Shown one piece after another: positions 12,130 to 23,350 of a DNA stretch of 64,000 nt. The number at the start of each line of letters is the position of its first letter. Position 1 is the first letter of the stretch. The DNA lies in NCBI GenBank assembly GCA_029237695.1, contig CM055265.1, forward strand, positions 76,704,013 to 76,768,012, given 5' to 3'. Below the pieces are notes generated by a model. It saw nothing but the letters and a program-made list of their open reading frames with translations. It ran no database searches and was not told where the DNA came from. Made by a program: the position numbers and the translations under genes. This DNA comes from Conchocele bisecta (lineage: Eukaryota > Mollusca > Bivalvia > Lucinida > Thyasiridae).

Positions 12130-12520
12130 GTACATTGATACAGTACATCCATAGTTCCACATTAGACACTATACTAATGGTGTACTTTCTAGCCGACTGG
12201 TCACCGTACACCACGAGTACACCATTGGTACAGTGATGATTCTTTGTTAACCATGGGTACACTAATAGTACAGTATCAGACTTTGTTCCTTTTCACTGAT
12301 ACACTGATAGTGACATTGTTGGACTTCGTTCTGCGTCACTGGTACATTAATAGTAAAGTGTTGGACTTCTTTACTGGTACGCTGATAGTACATTGATGGA
12401 CTTCGTGCATTATGACGGGTACCTTGTACATTAATAGTACAGTGTTGGACTTTGGTCATTTTCTATGGTCCACTGATAGTAAATGGTTATATTTGTTCAT
12501 TTTCACTAGTACTACAATGC
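12130..12520. repeat. ~60-bp imperfect tandem repeats
   Basis: Diverged units built on ACTGATAGTACATTG and TTGGACTTCGT (about 12160, 12250, 12298, 12345, 12385, 12430, 12470). Spacing varies around 45-60 bp. Confidence 0.6.
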
Positions 12521-13727
12521 TTTATTATTTTACTTGGGTCTCTTTTGACCATTAGCCTAATCATGTAAACTAGCTGAAGATATAATATGATGGGAGAAAC
12601 ATTTTGATGCAAACAAAATAGCATGTATTATAGAATGTTACAGCGACATTCCGAAGGTCAAGGTCATGTCAATGGGGGTGGGAGTGTGTTGCACACATTC
12701 AGGTGGAGCATGTACCTAAATATTGAAGCAATTCTTCAAGTAATATTGAAGATATTACATGATGGAGTAACTATTACAAAGTTTTTAACAGACACGCATC
12801 GTCGAGAATGCTGCAAAAAATATGGTTATGACAAGAACAAATGACAAAGATCATACACAAACAACACAGAATTGTGACATTGTGTTATCTTAAAACATAG
12901 ATTGCGTTTGGCGTACGCTGCAGCCAGCAATTGCACATATGTACCCAATATGTAATGCGATGTACATGTATGTAAGATATTATGATGGTGGAACATGGAA
13001 ATTAGCACGACGTACTTGCTCATAATGTACTACATTGTATACGGTATCAAGATTTAACGGCCACTCTAGTATAATTGGGAAACATAATTGTAATCAAAAT
13101 ACTGATAACTCGAATTCAAATTATTGGTCACAATTACATGTTTTCCTATACACATTGTATTTGTAATCAAAGAATTTTGATGATTTCTCATAATTATGTG
13201 GCTGTAACTGGAGAAATGAGGCTTCTGGCACTTCTGGCTAGTGTAGCTCCTCGTCCAATAGCACACTCCTGTAGTCGATAACAATGTACATTGCTTGTTA
13301 GAAGCATGACGGGTGGTTCATTGATGGAATGGCGAACAGTGCAGATTCTGATGAGACTCTGATCTGGATAAACACTGGTCAGAAAACCCATAAGCCCCAC
13401 TTCTCCAGTCACATCCACTTATGAAACACTTGTACAGATGAATAACTGATTCCACAGCTAACAGTATTTGAACTCTCAAATAACCTTCCATATTGCATCA
13501 CAGTTTTCTTCCTGGATAATATATTATTTACAGAACACATTTTAATATCACAGGTGTTTGAACAGATGGTCATTATTTTGGTGTCATATTGATATTTGGG
13601 TGGATTTTGTTGGTTTGGGGTAATTTACAAATAGTTTTGTGCAACTACTATAATTCTCAAACCTTACATATGATAGAACTCGCCAATTAGATTGTTGTCA
13701 TCTGCTGATTTTTTTTCTTCATTTTTG
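12521..13727. other. Non-coding, nothing recognised
   Basis: I see no gene. A short segment at about 13190-13420 (CTGTAACTGGAGAAATGAGG and, inverted, CACTTCTCCAGTCACATCCA) forms a weak inverted pair that resembles sequence near 47355. Confidence 0.35.
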
Positions 13728-16483
13728 TCGCGCCCGCTTGCGGAAAGCGCGATATAGTCGGCCGTTTGGCGTACGTACGTACGTACGTACGTACGTACGT
13801 ACGTACGTGAGTCCGGTTAAAGTTTTTGGTTAAGTTGTTTGGTTAAGTTGTTTGGTTAAAGTTTTTGGTTAAGTTTTTTAAGTTTTTTGGTTAAGTTTTT
13901 TGGTTAAAGTTTTTCGTTAAAGTTTTTCGTTATACTATATCTCTGCAACTGCTTTGCCCATACCTTGAAATTTCACATTGGGTGTTTTATCATAATCATA
14001 TTTCATTCTACCCCCCTCCCGTGCGGCCCCTGTGCCCAATGTCAAGGTCAAATTACTTTGAAGTTTTTGGTTAAGTTTTTTGAGGTTAACGTTTTTGGTT
14101 AAGTTTTTTTTGCATAAGTTTTTTGGTTAAATTGTTTTTGTTTTACTACATCTCTGCAACTGCTTTGCCCATTACCTTGAAACTTCACATGGGTGTTTAT
14201 CATCATCTATATTTTCATTCTACCCCCTCCTGTGCGGCCCCTGTGCCCAATGTCAAGGTCCAATCACTTTGAAGAGGTTTTTGGGTTAAGTTCTTTGGTT
14301 AAAGTTTTTGGTTGTTAAGTTATTTGGTTTTAAGTTTTTTGGTTAAGGTTTTTGGTTAAGGTTTTTGGTTAAGTTTTTTGGTTAAAGTTTTTCGTTATAC
14401 TATATCTCTGCAAACTACTTTGCCCATTTACCTTGAAACTTCACATGGGTGTTTATCATCATCTATATTTTCTTCATTCTACCCCCCTCCCGTGCTGCCC
14501 TGTGCCCAATGTCAAGGTCAAATTACTTTGAAGTTTTTGGTTGGTTAAGTTTTTTGGTTAAAGTTTTTGGTTAAGTTTTTGGTTAAGTTTTTTTTTGGTT
14601 AAAGTTTTGTTTTTTGGTTAAAGTTTTTCGTTTTATACTATATCTCTGCAATGGCTTTGCCCATTACCTTCAAACTTCACATGAGTGTTTATATCATCTA
14701 TTTTTTCATTCATACCCACCTTCTGTGCGGCCCCTGTGCCCAATGTCAAGGTCAAATTACTTTGAAGTTTTTGGTTAAGTTTTTTGGTCAAAGTTTTTGG
14801 TTTTTGAATTAAGTTTTGTTAAGTTTTTTGGTTAAGTTTTTTTGGTTAAAGTTTTTCGTTATACTATATCTCTGCAAACTGCTTTGCCCATTACCTTGAA
14901 CTTCACATGGGGTGTTTTTGTCATCATCTTATATTTTCATTCTACCCCCCCCCCTCCCGTGCGGCCCCTTGTGCCCAATGTCAAGGTCAAATTACTTTGA
15001 AGTTTTTGGTTAAGTTCTTTGGTTAAAGTTTTTGGTTAAGTTTTTTGGTTAAAGTTTTTGGTTAAAGTTTTTCGTTATACTATATCTCTGCAATTCTTTG
15101 CCCTAATACCTTGAAACTTCTACCCTGGGTGTTTATCATCATCTATATTTTCATTCTACCCCCCTCCCGTGCGGCCCCTGTGCCCAATGTCAAGGTCAAA
15201 TTACTTTGAAGTTTTTGGTTAAGTTTTTTGGTTTTTTTTTTTTGGTTATGTTTTTGGTTAAGTTTTTTGCATATGTCTTTTGGTTAAAGTTTTTCGTTAT
15301 ACTACATCTCTACAAGTGCTTTGCCCATTACCTTGAAACTTCACATGGGTGTTTATCATCATCTATATTTTCATTCTACCCCCTCCTGTGCGGCCCCTGT
15401 GCCCAATATCAAGGTCAAATTACTTTGAAGTTTTTGGTTAAGTTCTTTGGTTAAAGTTTTTGGTTAAGTGTTTTTGGTTAAGTTTTTTGGTTAACGTTTT
15501 CGGTTAAGGTTTTTGGTTAAGTTTTTTGGTTAAAGTTTTTCGTTATATTATATCTCTGCAACTGCTTTGCCCATTACCTTGAAACTTCACATGGGTGTTT
15601 ATCATCATCTATATTTTCATTCTACCCCCATCCCGTGCTGCCCCTGTGCCCAATGTCAAGGTCAAATTACTTTGAAGTTTTTGGTTAAGTTTTATGGTTA
15701 AAGTTTTTGGTTAATTTTTTGGTTAAGGTTTTTTGAATTTTTTGGTTTTTTAAGTTTTTGGTTAAAGTTTTTCGTTATACTATATCTCTGCAACTGCTTT
15801 GCCCATTACCTTCAAACTTCACATGGGTTTGTTTATCATTCATTTATATTTTCATTTCTACCCCCTTCCGTGCGGCCCTGTGCCCAATGTCAAGGTCAAT
15901 TTACTTTGAAGTTTTTGGTTAAGTTTTTGGTTAAAGTTTTTGGTTAAATTGTTTTTTGGTTAAGTTTTTTGGTTAAGTTTTTTGGTTAAAGTTTTTCGTT
16001 ATACTATTATCTTGCAACTGCTGTGCCATTACCTTGAAACTTCATATGGGTGTTTCATCTTATCATATATTTTCATTCTACCCCCTCCCGTGCGGCCCCT
16101 GTGCCAATGTCAAGGTCAAATTACTTTGAAGTTTTTTGTTAAGTTTTTTGGTTAAAGTTTGTGGTTTAAGTTTTTTGGCTAAGTTTTTTGGTTAAAGTTT
16201 TTCGTTATACTATATCTCTGCAACTGCTTTGCCCATTACCTTGAAACTTCACATGGGTGTTTATCATCATTTATATTTTCATTCTACCCCCCTCCCGTGC
16301 GGCCCCTGTGCCCAATGTCAAGGTCAAATTACTTTGAAGTTTTTGGTTAAGTTTTTTGGCTAAAGTTTTTGGTTATGTTTTTTGGTTAAGTTTTTTCGTT
16401 AAAGTTTTTTCGTTATAATATATATTTTTTTTTACTGTCCATGCCTCGCCACAAGGCGCGACATGCAGGCCGCGGCCATCTAG
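13728..16483 (+). mobile_element. Helitron-like element with ~11 internal repeats
   Basis: It starts with TC (TCGCGCCCGCTTGCGGAAAG) and ends with CTAG followed by T. The end is preceded by a GC-rich hairpin (GGCCGCGGCC, 16469-16478) two bases before CTAG; this is the 5'-TC ... hairpin ... CTRR-3' plan of Helitrons/Helentrons. The core is a TACG microsatellite (13770-13808) and then 11 tandem units of about 210-255 bp, each ending near GTGCCCAATGTCAAGGTCAA (about 14032, 14246, 14503, 14728, 14971, 15180, 15401, 15644, 15872, 16099, 16307). Units differ mainly in AAGTTTTTGGTTAAG copy number. There is no Rep/helicase, so it is non-autonomous. Bivalves are known to carry such minisatellite-cored elements. 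Confidence 0.7.
13770..13808. repeat. (TACG)n microsatellite
   Basis: About ten uninterrupted TACG units just inside the 5' end of the Helitron-like element. Confidence 0.9.
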
Positions 16484-17364
16484 TTCTAAATATAAAATCA
16501 TGTTTCAGCAGCACAGTAGAATCTGTTCAGTTTTAGACAATTTTAATGTGCTGCCAAAACATGATTTTAGGAAGAAACAAGAATACAATTCCAAATAAGC
16601 AGAGGACAATTTTTTGTTTCCAGCACATTACATACACAATTTTAATACACTTACACATAAAAAACAAGCATAATTAACATACAATACACACAGACTGGCC
16701 AAAAGACTGACAGACAGGCTGACCGACAAATGGACGGAGTATGCATTGCAACATATGGGTTGGCGCTCTGTAGAGAGATGGAGGCCAAAAAAAATAAAAA
16801 TAAGCGCTCTGAATTACAGAACATACAACAACAACAACATCAACCGCTCGTTTTAAAACAAAGGATCAATTATTTTATCATAAAAAGAAATTTCTTATGT
16901 AAATTATAATCAAAACAACAGTAAGAGATTTCATAAACACATAACTAAACTTTCTAGAAATGATTGAAACGTACTGTTGTCGCTTAAATCAAATAAGGTA
17001 AGGATTTCCAAATAATTATGAAAAATTAACCAATAACCGACTGGATCCATTAAACAACTGTGATATTGGATTTCCAATATTGAAGTTAATTACATGTTAG
17101 TTATGCATATGAGCTTGATGAGTACATAACTCTTAATTTACATTTCATTACACTGCATTGCATACGAGTTATGACTGAGTGGTCTTTCCAAATGTGCGCT
17201 TGAAGCATTCTTTGTTTTACTTTCTACTTTGTGGGGAGTGTCCGAAGAATTTTGATAATACACACTTTATAAGGTAAGTTTTATTGTAATATGTTTGTGT
17301 ATTCTGTAGAACTGTCTTCTCAATAACAATACAGCAAAGTATGAATGTCCACACCCTGCATGTT
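16484..17364. other. Non-coding, nothing recognised
   Basis: AT-rich with no protein-like frame. A GTAAGT-type donor occurs at 17273 (ATAAG then GTAAGTTTTA) but I see no convincing exon in front of it. Confidence 0.35.
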
Positions 17365-18340
17365 TTTATCACGGCTTGCGTTTGGAGGGTGGCAACGATT
17401 TACCCAAATCTACCCAAATCTTACCCAAATCTACCCAATTCTTCATATAATTACTATATGTGTTAAATAAATAAAGCTGTACACATCTAATAACGATGTT
17501 TGGACTGTACCTTACATGATGTATGTCATTAATTTGCTCATACCATGGGCCCATTTTCCATTTTAATTTTTGTTTTGATGCAAAATGAAAATATTTGTAT
17601 ATGAAATTAAAGGGAGAGTACCGCGATAAATTAATACTAGGAATGACCAAGGAAAGATAATCCACTTTATAATGGATAAACATGCTAAATGGGAATGATG
17701 ATGTACATAATCACTTGTTGAGGCTATACCTATAGGGAAATTTGCAATCACAGTCTGATCAGGGTCTACACTGTTTTCCATTCTTGTACATACTGACTGT
17801 ATACCGTATGTTTATATATAGCTTCCTGTGTGAGTTGTGAATGTATATCTGTAAATTTAATTGCAATAACTAAAACTATATATGTTCAGAATGTCATTTT
17901 ATGCTAATTAAAAACATTCATTCAATGCATTATACTTTGTTTTTAACTATTTCAAAAAGATGTTGGCATATAATTACTCGGCGAAATAAAATATTGCAAT
18001 AATCTATGGAGGTGACCGGTTAGACAGTTGGACTGTATATGTGCCATTATGAAATCTATGAATCGATGAAACAAATTAGCGTTAGACAACTGAGATAATT
18101 AATGAGTCTCGAATCACGGTTAGTCTCCTTTATAATAATGCTATATGTATATTAATCGGTTTCCCGCGGAAATATGTGCTTTATTCTTCCCTTTTTTCGG
18201 TCAAAATGTGCTTATTGAATGATATACTAATGATATATTTTTGAAAACGTATATGGTATAATCATAAATGTTATTTTTAATGAAGATTTGGGTAGATTTG
18301 GGTAGATTTGGGTAAATCGTGCTGCCGTGCTTTTGACGTG
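17365..18340. mobile_element. TIR element with ACCCAAATCT termini, ~0.97 kb
   Basis: GATTTACCCAAATCTACCC and further ACCCAAATCT units (about 17395-17440) are mirrored by GGGTAGATTTGGGTAGATTT then GGGTAAATC (about 18290-18320). The segments outside these (GGTGGCAAC on the left; GCTGCCGTGC on the right) also pair. The interior is AT-rich and non-coding. Likely a MITE. Confidence 0.55.
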
Positions 18341-19036
18341 CGTCCAGCATTTGTGTAAGTTTTTCATGTACCAAATATCTCCACAACCCTAAGTCTGACA
18401 AACTTGAAACTTCACATACCTTATTATCATCATCCTTATTTTAATTCTATAGCCCACCAATGCAGATCCCATGCCCAAGTTCAGTGTCAAATTGGTTAGA
18501 AATGTGCGTTATGAGTTTTTTTGTAAAATCTGGATGAATATCTCCACAACCCGAAGTCTTGATTGACTTGAAAACTTCAACATACCTCGTCATCATCCAT
18601 ATTTTCATCCAATAGCCCAGCCAGTGTGGCTACCATGCCAAGGTCAATGTCAAATTACTTCGATTACAAGTTTTTAACTACCCAATATCAATACCTCTTT
18701 TCACCATCCATATTTTCATCCTATAGCCACCATGCAGACCCATGCCCAAGGTCAAATTACTCTGAAATTTGTGTTAAAGTCTGCTTTTTAATTGCGTACA
18801 ATACATGCGTATCTACCCCAATCCGATTGCTCTAACCAGATACATATTTCATATGTACTGGGACCATCAAATACCTAGAAAAGAGGTATTATACAAGCAT
18901 ATTTGTTTTTCCTCAATCCTCCAATACTATGTGTATATATGACATGTGTTTATCCAAATGAAATAAACTACATGTATATACTGTTTAAACTATAAATACC
19001 TCGGCGGGCGTGATATGCTGGGCTGTTGCCATCTAG
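18341..19036 (+). mobile_element. Helitron-like remnant with 3' CTAG end
   Basis: Three diverged copies of the AAACTTCACATACC ... CATGCCCAAGTTCA unit (about 18400, 18575, 18690) belong to the same repeat family as 13728-16483. The segment ends in CTCGGCGGGCGTGATATGCT then GCCATCTAG followed by T (CTAG at 19033-19036), the family's 3' end. The 5' end is not clear. Confidence 0.5.
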
Positions 19037-19273
19037 TTTCTATATATAGTGTGCGAACTGTAAATGCTATTACGCAACATTTTTTTTACTGTGTAATGTT
19101 GAAATAATGACCATTGAGCTAATAATGTTAATAATTGATATAACTTTAAGAAATATGTGCATACTGGTGAATGTATGCAAAAACTTTTATTAAAGTGATT
19201 AATTGGCATTTGTAAATAATTGATAACTCACCTGTATCAAATTATAATAAAATGTTTGTTTCAACATGTTCAG

Positions 19274-20589
19274 GAGTCCTCACAATATGTACCGGCTGGC
19301 CAGGCGCAAGAATGTTGGAGTCATGAGATGGAAGATTCAGTGATCGTGAGTTTCAACATTATATAATTTTATGTATGCTGACTGACCAATCAAATAAAGG
19401 AAAACACTTACCCTTTAACACTTGTTCAACATACTACATAATTATGCCCATGGTATAATAACGGAGTATGTCTGTAGAAACTATTTACAGGTTTTAAGAA
19501 TGTTTGCACGCATTCCAGAATTGCAATATTACATATAAATAGGCGTAAAATTACTAGAACATACTGTAGTCAAAAGAACCTTTTGTACATTATTGACTAG
19601 ATTCAGCTGCTATTTTATATAAAACAAGTCTTCCATTCCACAGTAGCGTCAAAACAGAATAATGACATTATCATATATAAATTAGACAAGTGGACTATCC
19701 TTTATTTTATTAGCCATTTTGTTGCGTCAAAAGAAATTTGTAAGAGTTTCTCCAGTTACGGTCCAGTATGCCACGGGGGCATATCCATGCTTTACAAACA
19801 TAATGTCTAGCTTTTGCTTAAATTTGGGTAAAATAAAACATTAACACTTAAGTACTATAATATATTTCAGGAACGTGACATTTTGCTGACAGTGCCCAGT
19901 GGGTCACAAGAATGGGAGAAGCGGGAGACCGTGAGTACGTCTATTACAAAATCCACAATGATTCGGTGCATTCAGAGGGATGGGTTGTGGTCTAGGGGTT
20001 AGAATCGCCTTAAACTTCCAATCCGGAGGTTGTGCGTTCAAAACCTCGCCTAGGGCATAAAAAAATACTTCCATAGTTTTTCCATCCCACTGGTATGGTC
20101 GGACTGTGATCCCATTTCTATATGACCTTAGCTGTTGCGGTGGTACGTCACTTTCATTGTAATTACCGCTATTAAAGATAAAATGTATTGCAAATTCCCT
20201 GATACAATATGTTCATATTGTCTGCTGCTGGTAATGTGACCTTGCTGTTTGAACGGATGTGAAAACTAATAAACATGTACAACACAGTAAATCCGAGTTA
20301 TAGCCATGCTTTTGTTTCGAAATTATTCAATTACTACTTAAATGAACCTACATGTACGAACAAAAATACGACATGTGAACAAAGGCCAGATTTTTCTCTT
20401 CCCATGGCTGGTCTTTGTTCCACAGGTGTGACTGTATATATTTGTATGACCTGTATGTGTATGTCAATATTTCAGAGCGGTGGAGTGAAGAATGTTCAGC
20501 TATTGACAGAATTTCCAGTGTACTTGACACCAACGCAACTGTCCGTAGCTAACCACAAGGCAGGAGGAAATTCAAGAATCCAGTATTAG
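19274..20589 (+). CDS. 3' end of a three-exon host-type gene (unidentified)
   Basis: Three open segments fit together with good splice sites and all in phase 0. They are 19274-19345 (24 codons, ESSQYVPAGQAQECWSHEME...), 19871-19930 (20 codons, ERDILLTVPSGSQEWEKRET) and 20476-20589 (37 codons plus TAG, SGGVKNVQLLTEFPVYLTPT...). Acceptors are TTCAACATGTTCAG, AATATATTTCAG and GTCAATATTTCAG; donors are GTGAGTTTCA and GTGAGTACGT. No start codon or upstream exon was found, so this would be the C-terminal part of a longer protein. I do not recognise the family. The regular phase-0 joins make a real gene more likely than chance. It lies inside the putative 11.6-kb insertion, so it could be host or carried by the element. 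Confidence 0.45.
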
Positions 20590-21310
20590 CAGAGTTATGG
20601 TCCTTGACTTAGTGAAAACGTGACGATTTTCAACTTGTGTCGCCAGAGTTCTTAGGTCCTTGACTTATTGAAAAGTGGCGATTTTTCAACTCGTGTCCCG
20701 CATAATAACATGAAAAAAAACTATTTGAGCTACAGTCATGAAACCTTTTAGGAATTTTACATGTATTTGTTATCTTATTTCAAGCTGCGCACGGGTGGGG
20801 TTTTAGCTGCGGTTTCATCTCCAGAATTCAGAGTTATGGGCTCTTGACTCGGTTGAAAAGTGGTGCGATTTTCAACTTGTGCCGCACATAACTGAAAAAA
20901 ACTATTTGAGCTACAGTCATGAACATTATAGGAATGTTTATCAACATGTGGAGTTCTGCATCATGCGAGTTTGATGTGGATTCATAGAGTATGGGTGGAG
21001 TTATGGCCCTTGACTTATTGAAAATTGCTGATTTTTTTTAACTTGTGTTGCCGGTAACTGAAGCATGAAACTATATAGGAATGTTAATCAGCATGTATAG
21101 TTGTGCACGTGTGATTTTGTTTGAGGAATCATCCAGTAAGGATGGAGTTATGACCCTTGACTTATAAAAAATTGGCTATTTTGTCCACCACAAATTTGTG
21201 TCGCGCATGTTAGTTAAGAGTTGCGAAATTATACAGGCATGTTTGTCACTATGTGCAGTTGTGCACCTGGGTTTTTTATGCGGATTCGTTGTAGTATTGG
21301 CCGAGTTATT
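20590..21310. repeat. ~180-bp tandem repeats (GTTATGGYCCTTGACTT)
   Basis: Four diverged copies of a unit containing GAGTTATGGCCCTTGACTTA, TTTTCAACTTGTGTCGC and TGAAACTATATAGGAATGTT (starts near 20590, 20830, 21000 and 21150). This is the repeat core of another mollusc-type non-autonomous element; it runs into the Helitron-like start at 21313. Confidence 0.6.
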
Positions 21311-21312
21311 GC

Positions 21313-21750
21313 CATTGGTCACTTTGTGTCAAGCCCGCTTGCGGAAAGTGAGACCATAGGTGATCACAATGACGTCCGGGTTTCGTCCGTTCCGTCCGAA
21401 ATCTGTTTTGTTTAAAGTTTTTTAAAATACCTTATATCTCTGCAGTCCTAAGTCACATTGACTTGAAACTTCATATGCTTATTAGTCATGATCCATGTAT
21501 TCATGCTGTATCCCACTCATGCGGACCCTGTGCCCCTATGTCAAGGTCAAATTGACTTGAAGTTTGCGTTAAAGTTTCTGTCAAAAATTTGGGCGTTAAA
21601 GTTTTCACACACCTACTATCTCTCTAACCGTAAGTCAGATTTGCTTGAAACTTTGTATGCTTATTGGGCATCAAACACTTCAAATAAATACACTCTGAGA
21701 CCATCAAATGCCTCGGCGGGCTCGGACATGCGGGCGCGGGCCATCTGGTT
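21313..21750 (+). mobile_element. Short Helitron-like copy
   Basis: It starts TCAAGCCCGCTTGCGGAAAG and ends GGGCGCGGGCCATCTGG (CTGG in place of CTAG). It has one and a half internal repeat units (CAAGGTCAAATTGACTTGAA). The terminus is degenerate relative to the 13.7-16.5 kb copy. Confidence 0.55.
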
Positions 21751-22084
21751 TATTTTGTTACCTTGCGCAGAAAACAAGGTACAAATGTAGCTACATATAT
21801 GCTGTTGTTGCCTTTAAAATTCTAATTTTACAAGGCCTGATAACATGCAGTGTTTGTGTGGGTGGGCATATGTTTTTCTCTGAAAAACAACAATCTAGCT
21901 CTCCATTTTGTTGAAGTATACACCGATGACTTAAATATATTACATCTGAAGACATTAATACATCACATGCAATAATTGTTGTATTGTTTTAGTTTATTAA
22001 TTATTCCTTCTTTCCCAGTAACAGCTTTGTACATTACCTCATTATCTAATGGATGTTCTACCCCTATTCTTAAATGACTCTGAT
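21751..22084. other. Non-coding, nothing recognised
   Basis: AT-rich, no protein-like frame and no recognised repeat. Confidence 0.35.
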
Positions 22085-22245
22085 GTGGAATGGACCTGGC
22101 ACCAGGTCAGGATATTCCAATTTCAGGGCTGAATATATTTTTATTTTTGTGTAAATATTCAGTTCTGATTTTGGGAATTTCCCTCATTATGAACAGGTTA
22201 AATACGGGATAGTCTAACCCGTCCAATAAAATCAAGCAATCCCGA
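22085..22245 (+). repeat. SINE fragment (GACCTGGCACCAGGTCAGG family)
   Basis: GACCTGGCACCAGGTCAGG, CCAATTTCAGGGCTGAATAT and TAAATATTCAGTTCTGAT match the body of the SINE with a clear target duplication at 43976-44361. The tail (AGCTGTTGATAGGCCGTTAA) is missing, so it is a 3'-truncated copy. Confidence 0.55.
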
Positions 22246-22262
22246 TTCATTCCATATAACCC

Positions 22263-22725
22263 CGATTCATGCCATATAAGGCAAGCTTGCGACTAGCTTG
22301 CGGCAAGCTTGCGACTAGCTTGCGGCAAGCTTGCGACTAGCTTGCGGCAAGCTTGCGACTAGCTTGCGGCAAGCTTGCGACTAGCTTGCAGCAAGCTTGC
22401 GACTAGCTTGCGGCAAGCTTGCGACTAGCTTGCGGCAAGCTTGCGACTAGCTTGCGCAAGCTTGCGGCAAGCTTGCGGCTAGCTTGCGGCATGCTTGCGG
22501 CAAGCTTGCGGCTAGCTTGCGGCTAGCTTGCGGCAAGCTTGCGGCAAGCTTGCGACTAGCTTGCGGCAAGCTTGCGACTAGCTTGCGACTAGCTTGCGGC
22601 AAGCTTGCGACTAGCTTGCCGCGCGTTTCAACTGCGTGCTTGCAGCAAGCTTGCGGTAACCTAACCGCAAGCTTGCATTCTTAGCTTGCCGCAAGCTAGT
22701 CGCAAGCTTGCAGAATAAGATTGCG
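22263..22725. repeat. GCAAGCTTGC palindrome array, right copy
   Basis: Near-regular alternation of GCAAGCTTGCGACTAGCTTG-type units of 22 bp (GCGGCAAGCTTGCGACTAGCTT repeated about 8 times from 22280), then less regular copies. It shares its motif with the array at 11122-11600 but has a much more regular period, suggesting independent expansion. Confidence 0.85.
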
Positions 22726-22740
22726 ATTTTTGTTTGGGTA

Positions 22741-22830
22741 CCTGGTCCGTATATACTCATTTTCAATAATGTTGATAATATATATAAATTACGAACATGC
22801 GTTTAATTCTAATTAATTTTATAAAATTAA
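22741..22830. other. AT-rich spacer after penton-like gene
   Basis: Contains AATTAATTTTATAAAATTAA (about 22813-22832), similar to the AATTAATTTTAAGAAAATT promoter-like motif upstream of two genes farther right. It would lie between the penton-like stop and the next minus-strand gene (the fibre) if the block was once continuous. Confidence 0.35.
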
Positions 22831-23336
22831 TTAATTTGAAATTTCTAGGACGACCGAAATCGGGTAATCGTTCTTTAACTCTCGCCCTTTATCATCGAGA
22901 ATAGAAATCTTCAACTCGTGGATGTGTCCCGATTCCAAAACTTTCATCTCGGGGTGTGGGAAGTCTCACAGTCTCACCAAAGAAACAGTCGCTGGCGGGC
23001 ACGGTTTTCAGTAATGGGTTGGGAGTGCCGTCTACCGTGTTGTACGATGTGTTCACCCGATCCAGGTGCATCCCGAGAGTTTTTGTGAAGGCAAAGTTTA
23101 CTGGGGTCATCCCCCTCGATCGACCCCACAACAAACAGTTCACCCTCGTCGTAAGGGGGTGAACGGTTTAATCCTAACATTGAGGCCAACCCCGGGGTGA
23201 TATCTAATTTTTTGTAAACGTACAATGTCGCAAGCCCCGTGGGTTTTTCGATTTCGAGAGCGGCTAAACCAGGAATCTTCGCCGCCATTAAAGCTTGGAG
23301 ATCTCCGATTTGAACATTAGTGATAGTAGCAAACAT
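22831..23336 (-). pseudogene. Penton-like small capsid protein (putative)
   Basis: About 168 codons from ATG at 23336 to TAA at 22831, broken by two frameshifts. One is in the C5 run at 23111-23115 and the other is near 22919-22927. Landmarks are MFATITNVQIGDLQALM at the start, LYVYKKLDITPGLASMLGL, MHLDRVNTSYNTVDGTPN, and a C-terminus with HELKISILDDKGRELK and ISVVLEI. I recognise the pattern (a vertebrate- and invertebrate-wide family accompanying Polinton-like capsid genes, small and beta-rich). Assignment as the vertex/minor capsid jelly-roll protein is inference from size, beta-rich look and neighbours. It diverges from the gene at 23351 with only 14 bases between the two start codons. 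Confidence 0.5.
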
Positions 23337-23350
23337 AATAATATATTTCA

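Larger units (their letters stand above)
11106..22740. mobile_element. Putative 11.6-kb insertion bounded by inverted GCAAGCTTGC arrays
   Basis: The left end reads TACCCAAACCAAAAT (11106-11120) followed by a GCAAGCTTGC array. The right end reads, on the reverse strand, TACCCAAACAAAAAT (22740-22726) followed by the same type of array. The virus-like fibre gene ends abruptly at the left edge, and a same-strand virus-like gene resumes 90 bases beyond the right edge, as if one gene block had been split. No target-site duplication is clear beyond TA, no transposase is seen, and a host-type spliced gene lies inside. The interval may therefore be several nested events rather than one element. Confidence 0.4.

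Noticed and set aside
15206..15454. Hydrophobic frame of MKFLVKFFGFFFLVMFLVKF type
   Set aside because: Translation of the AAGTTTTTGGTTAAG minisatellite in the Helitron-like core, not a membrane protein.
22484..22684. Repetitive frame of ACGKLAASLRL type
   Set aside because: Same cause: translation of the right-hand GCAAGCTTGC array.
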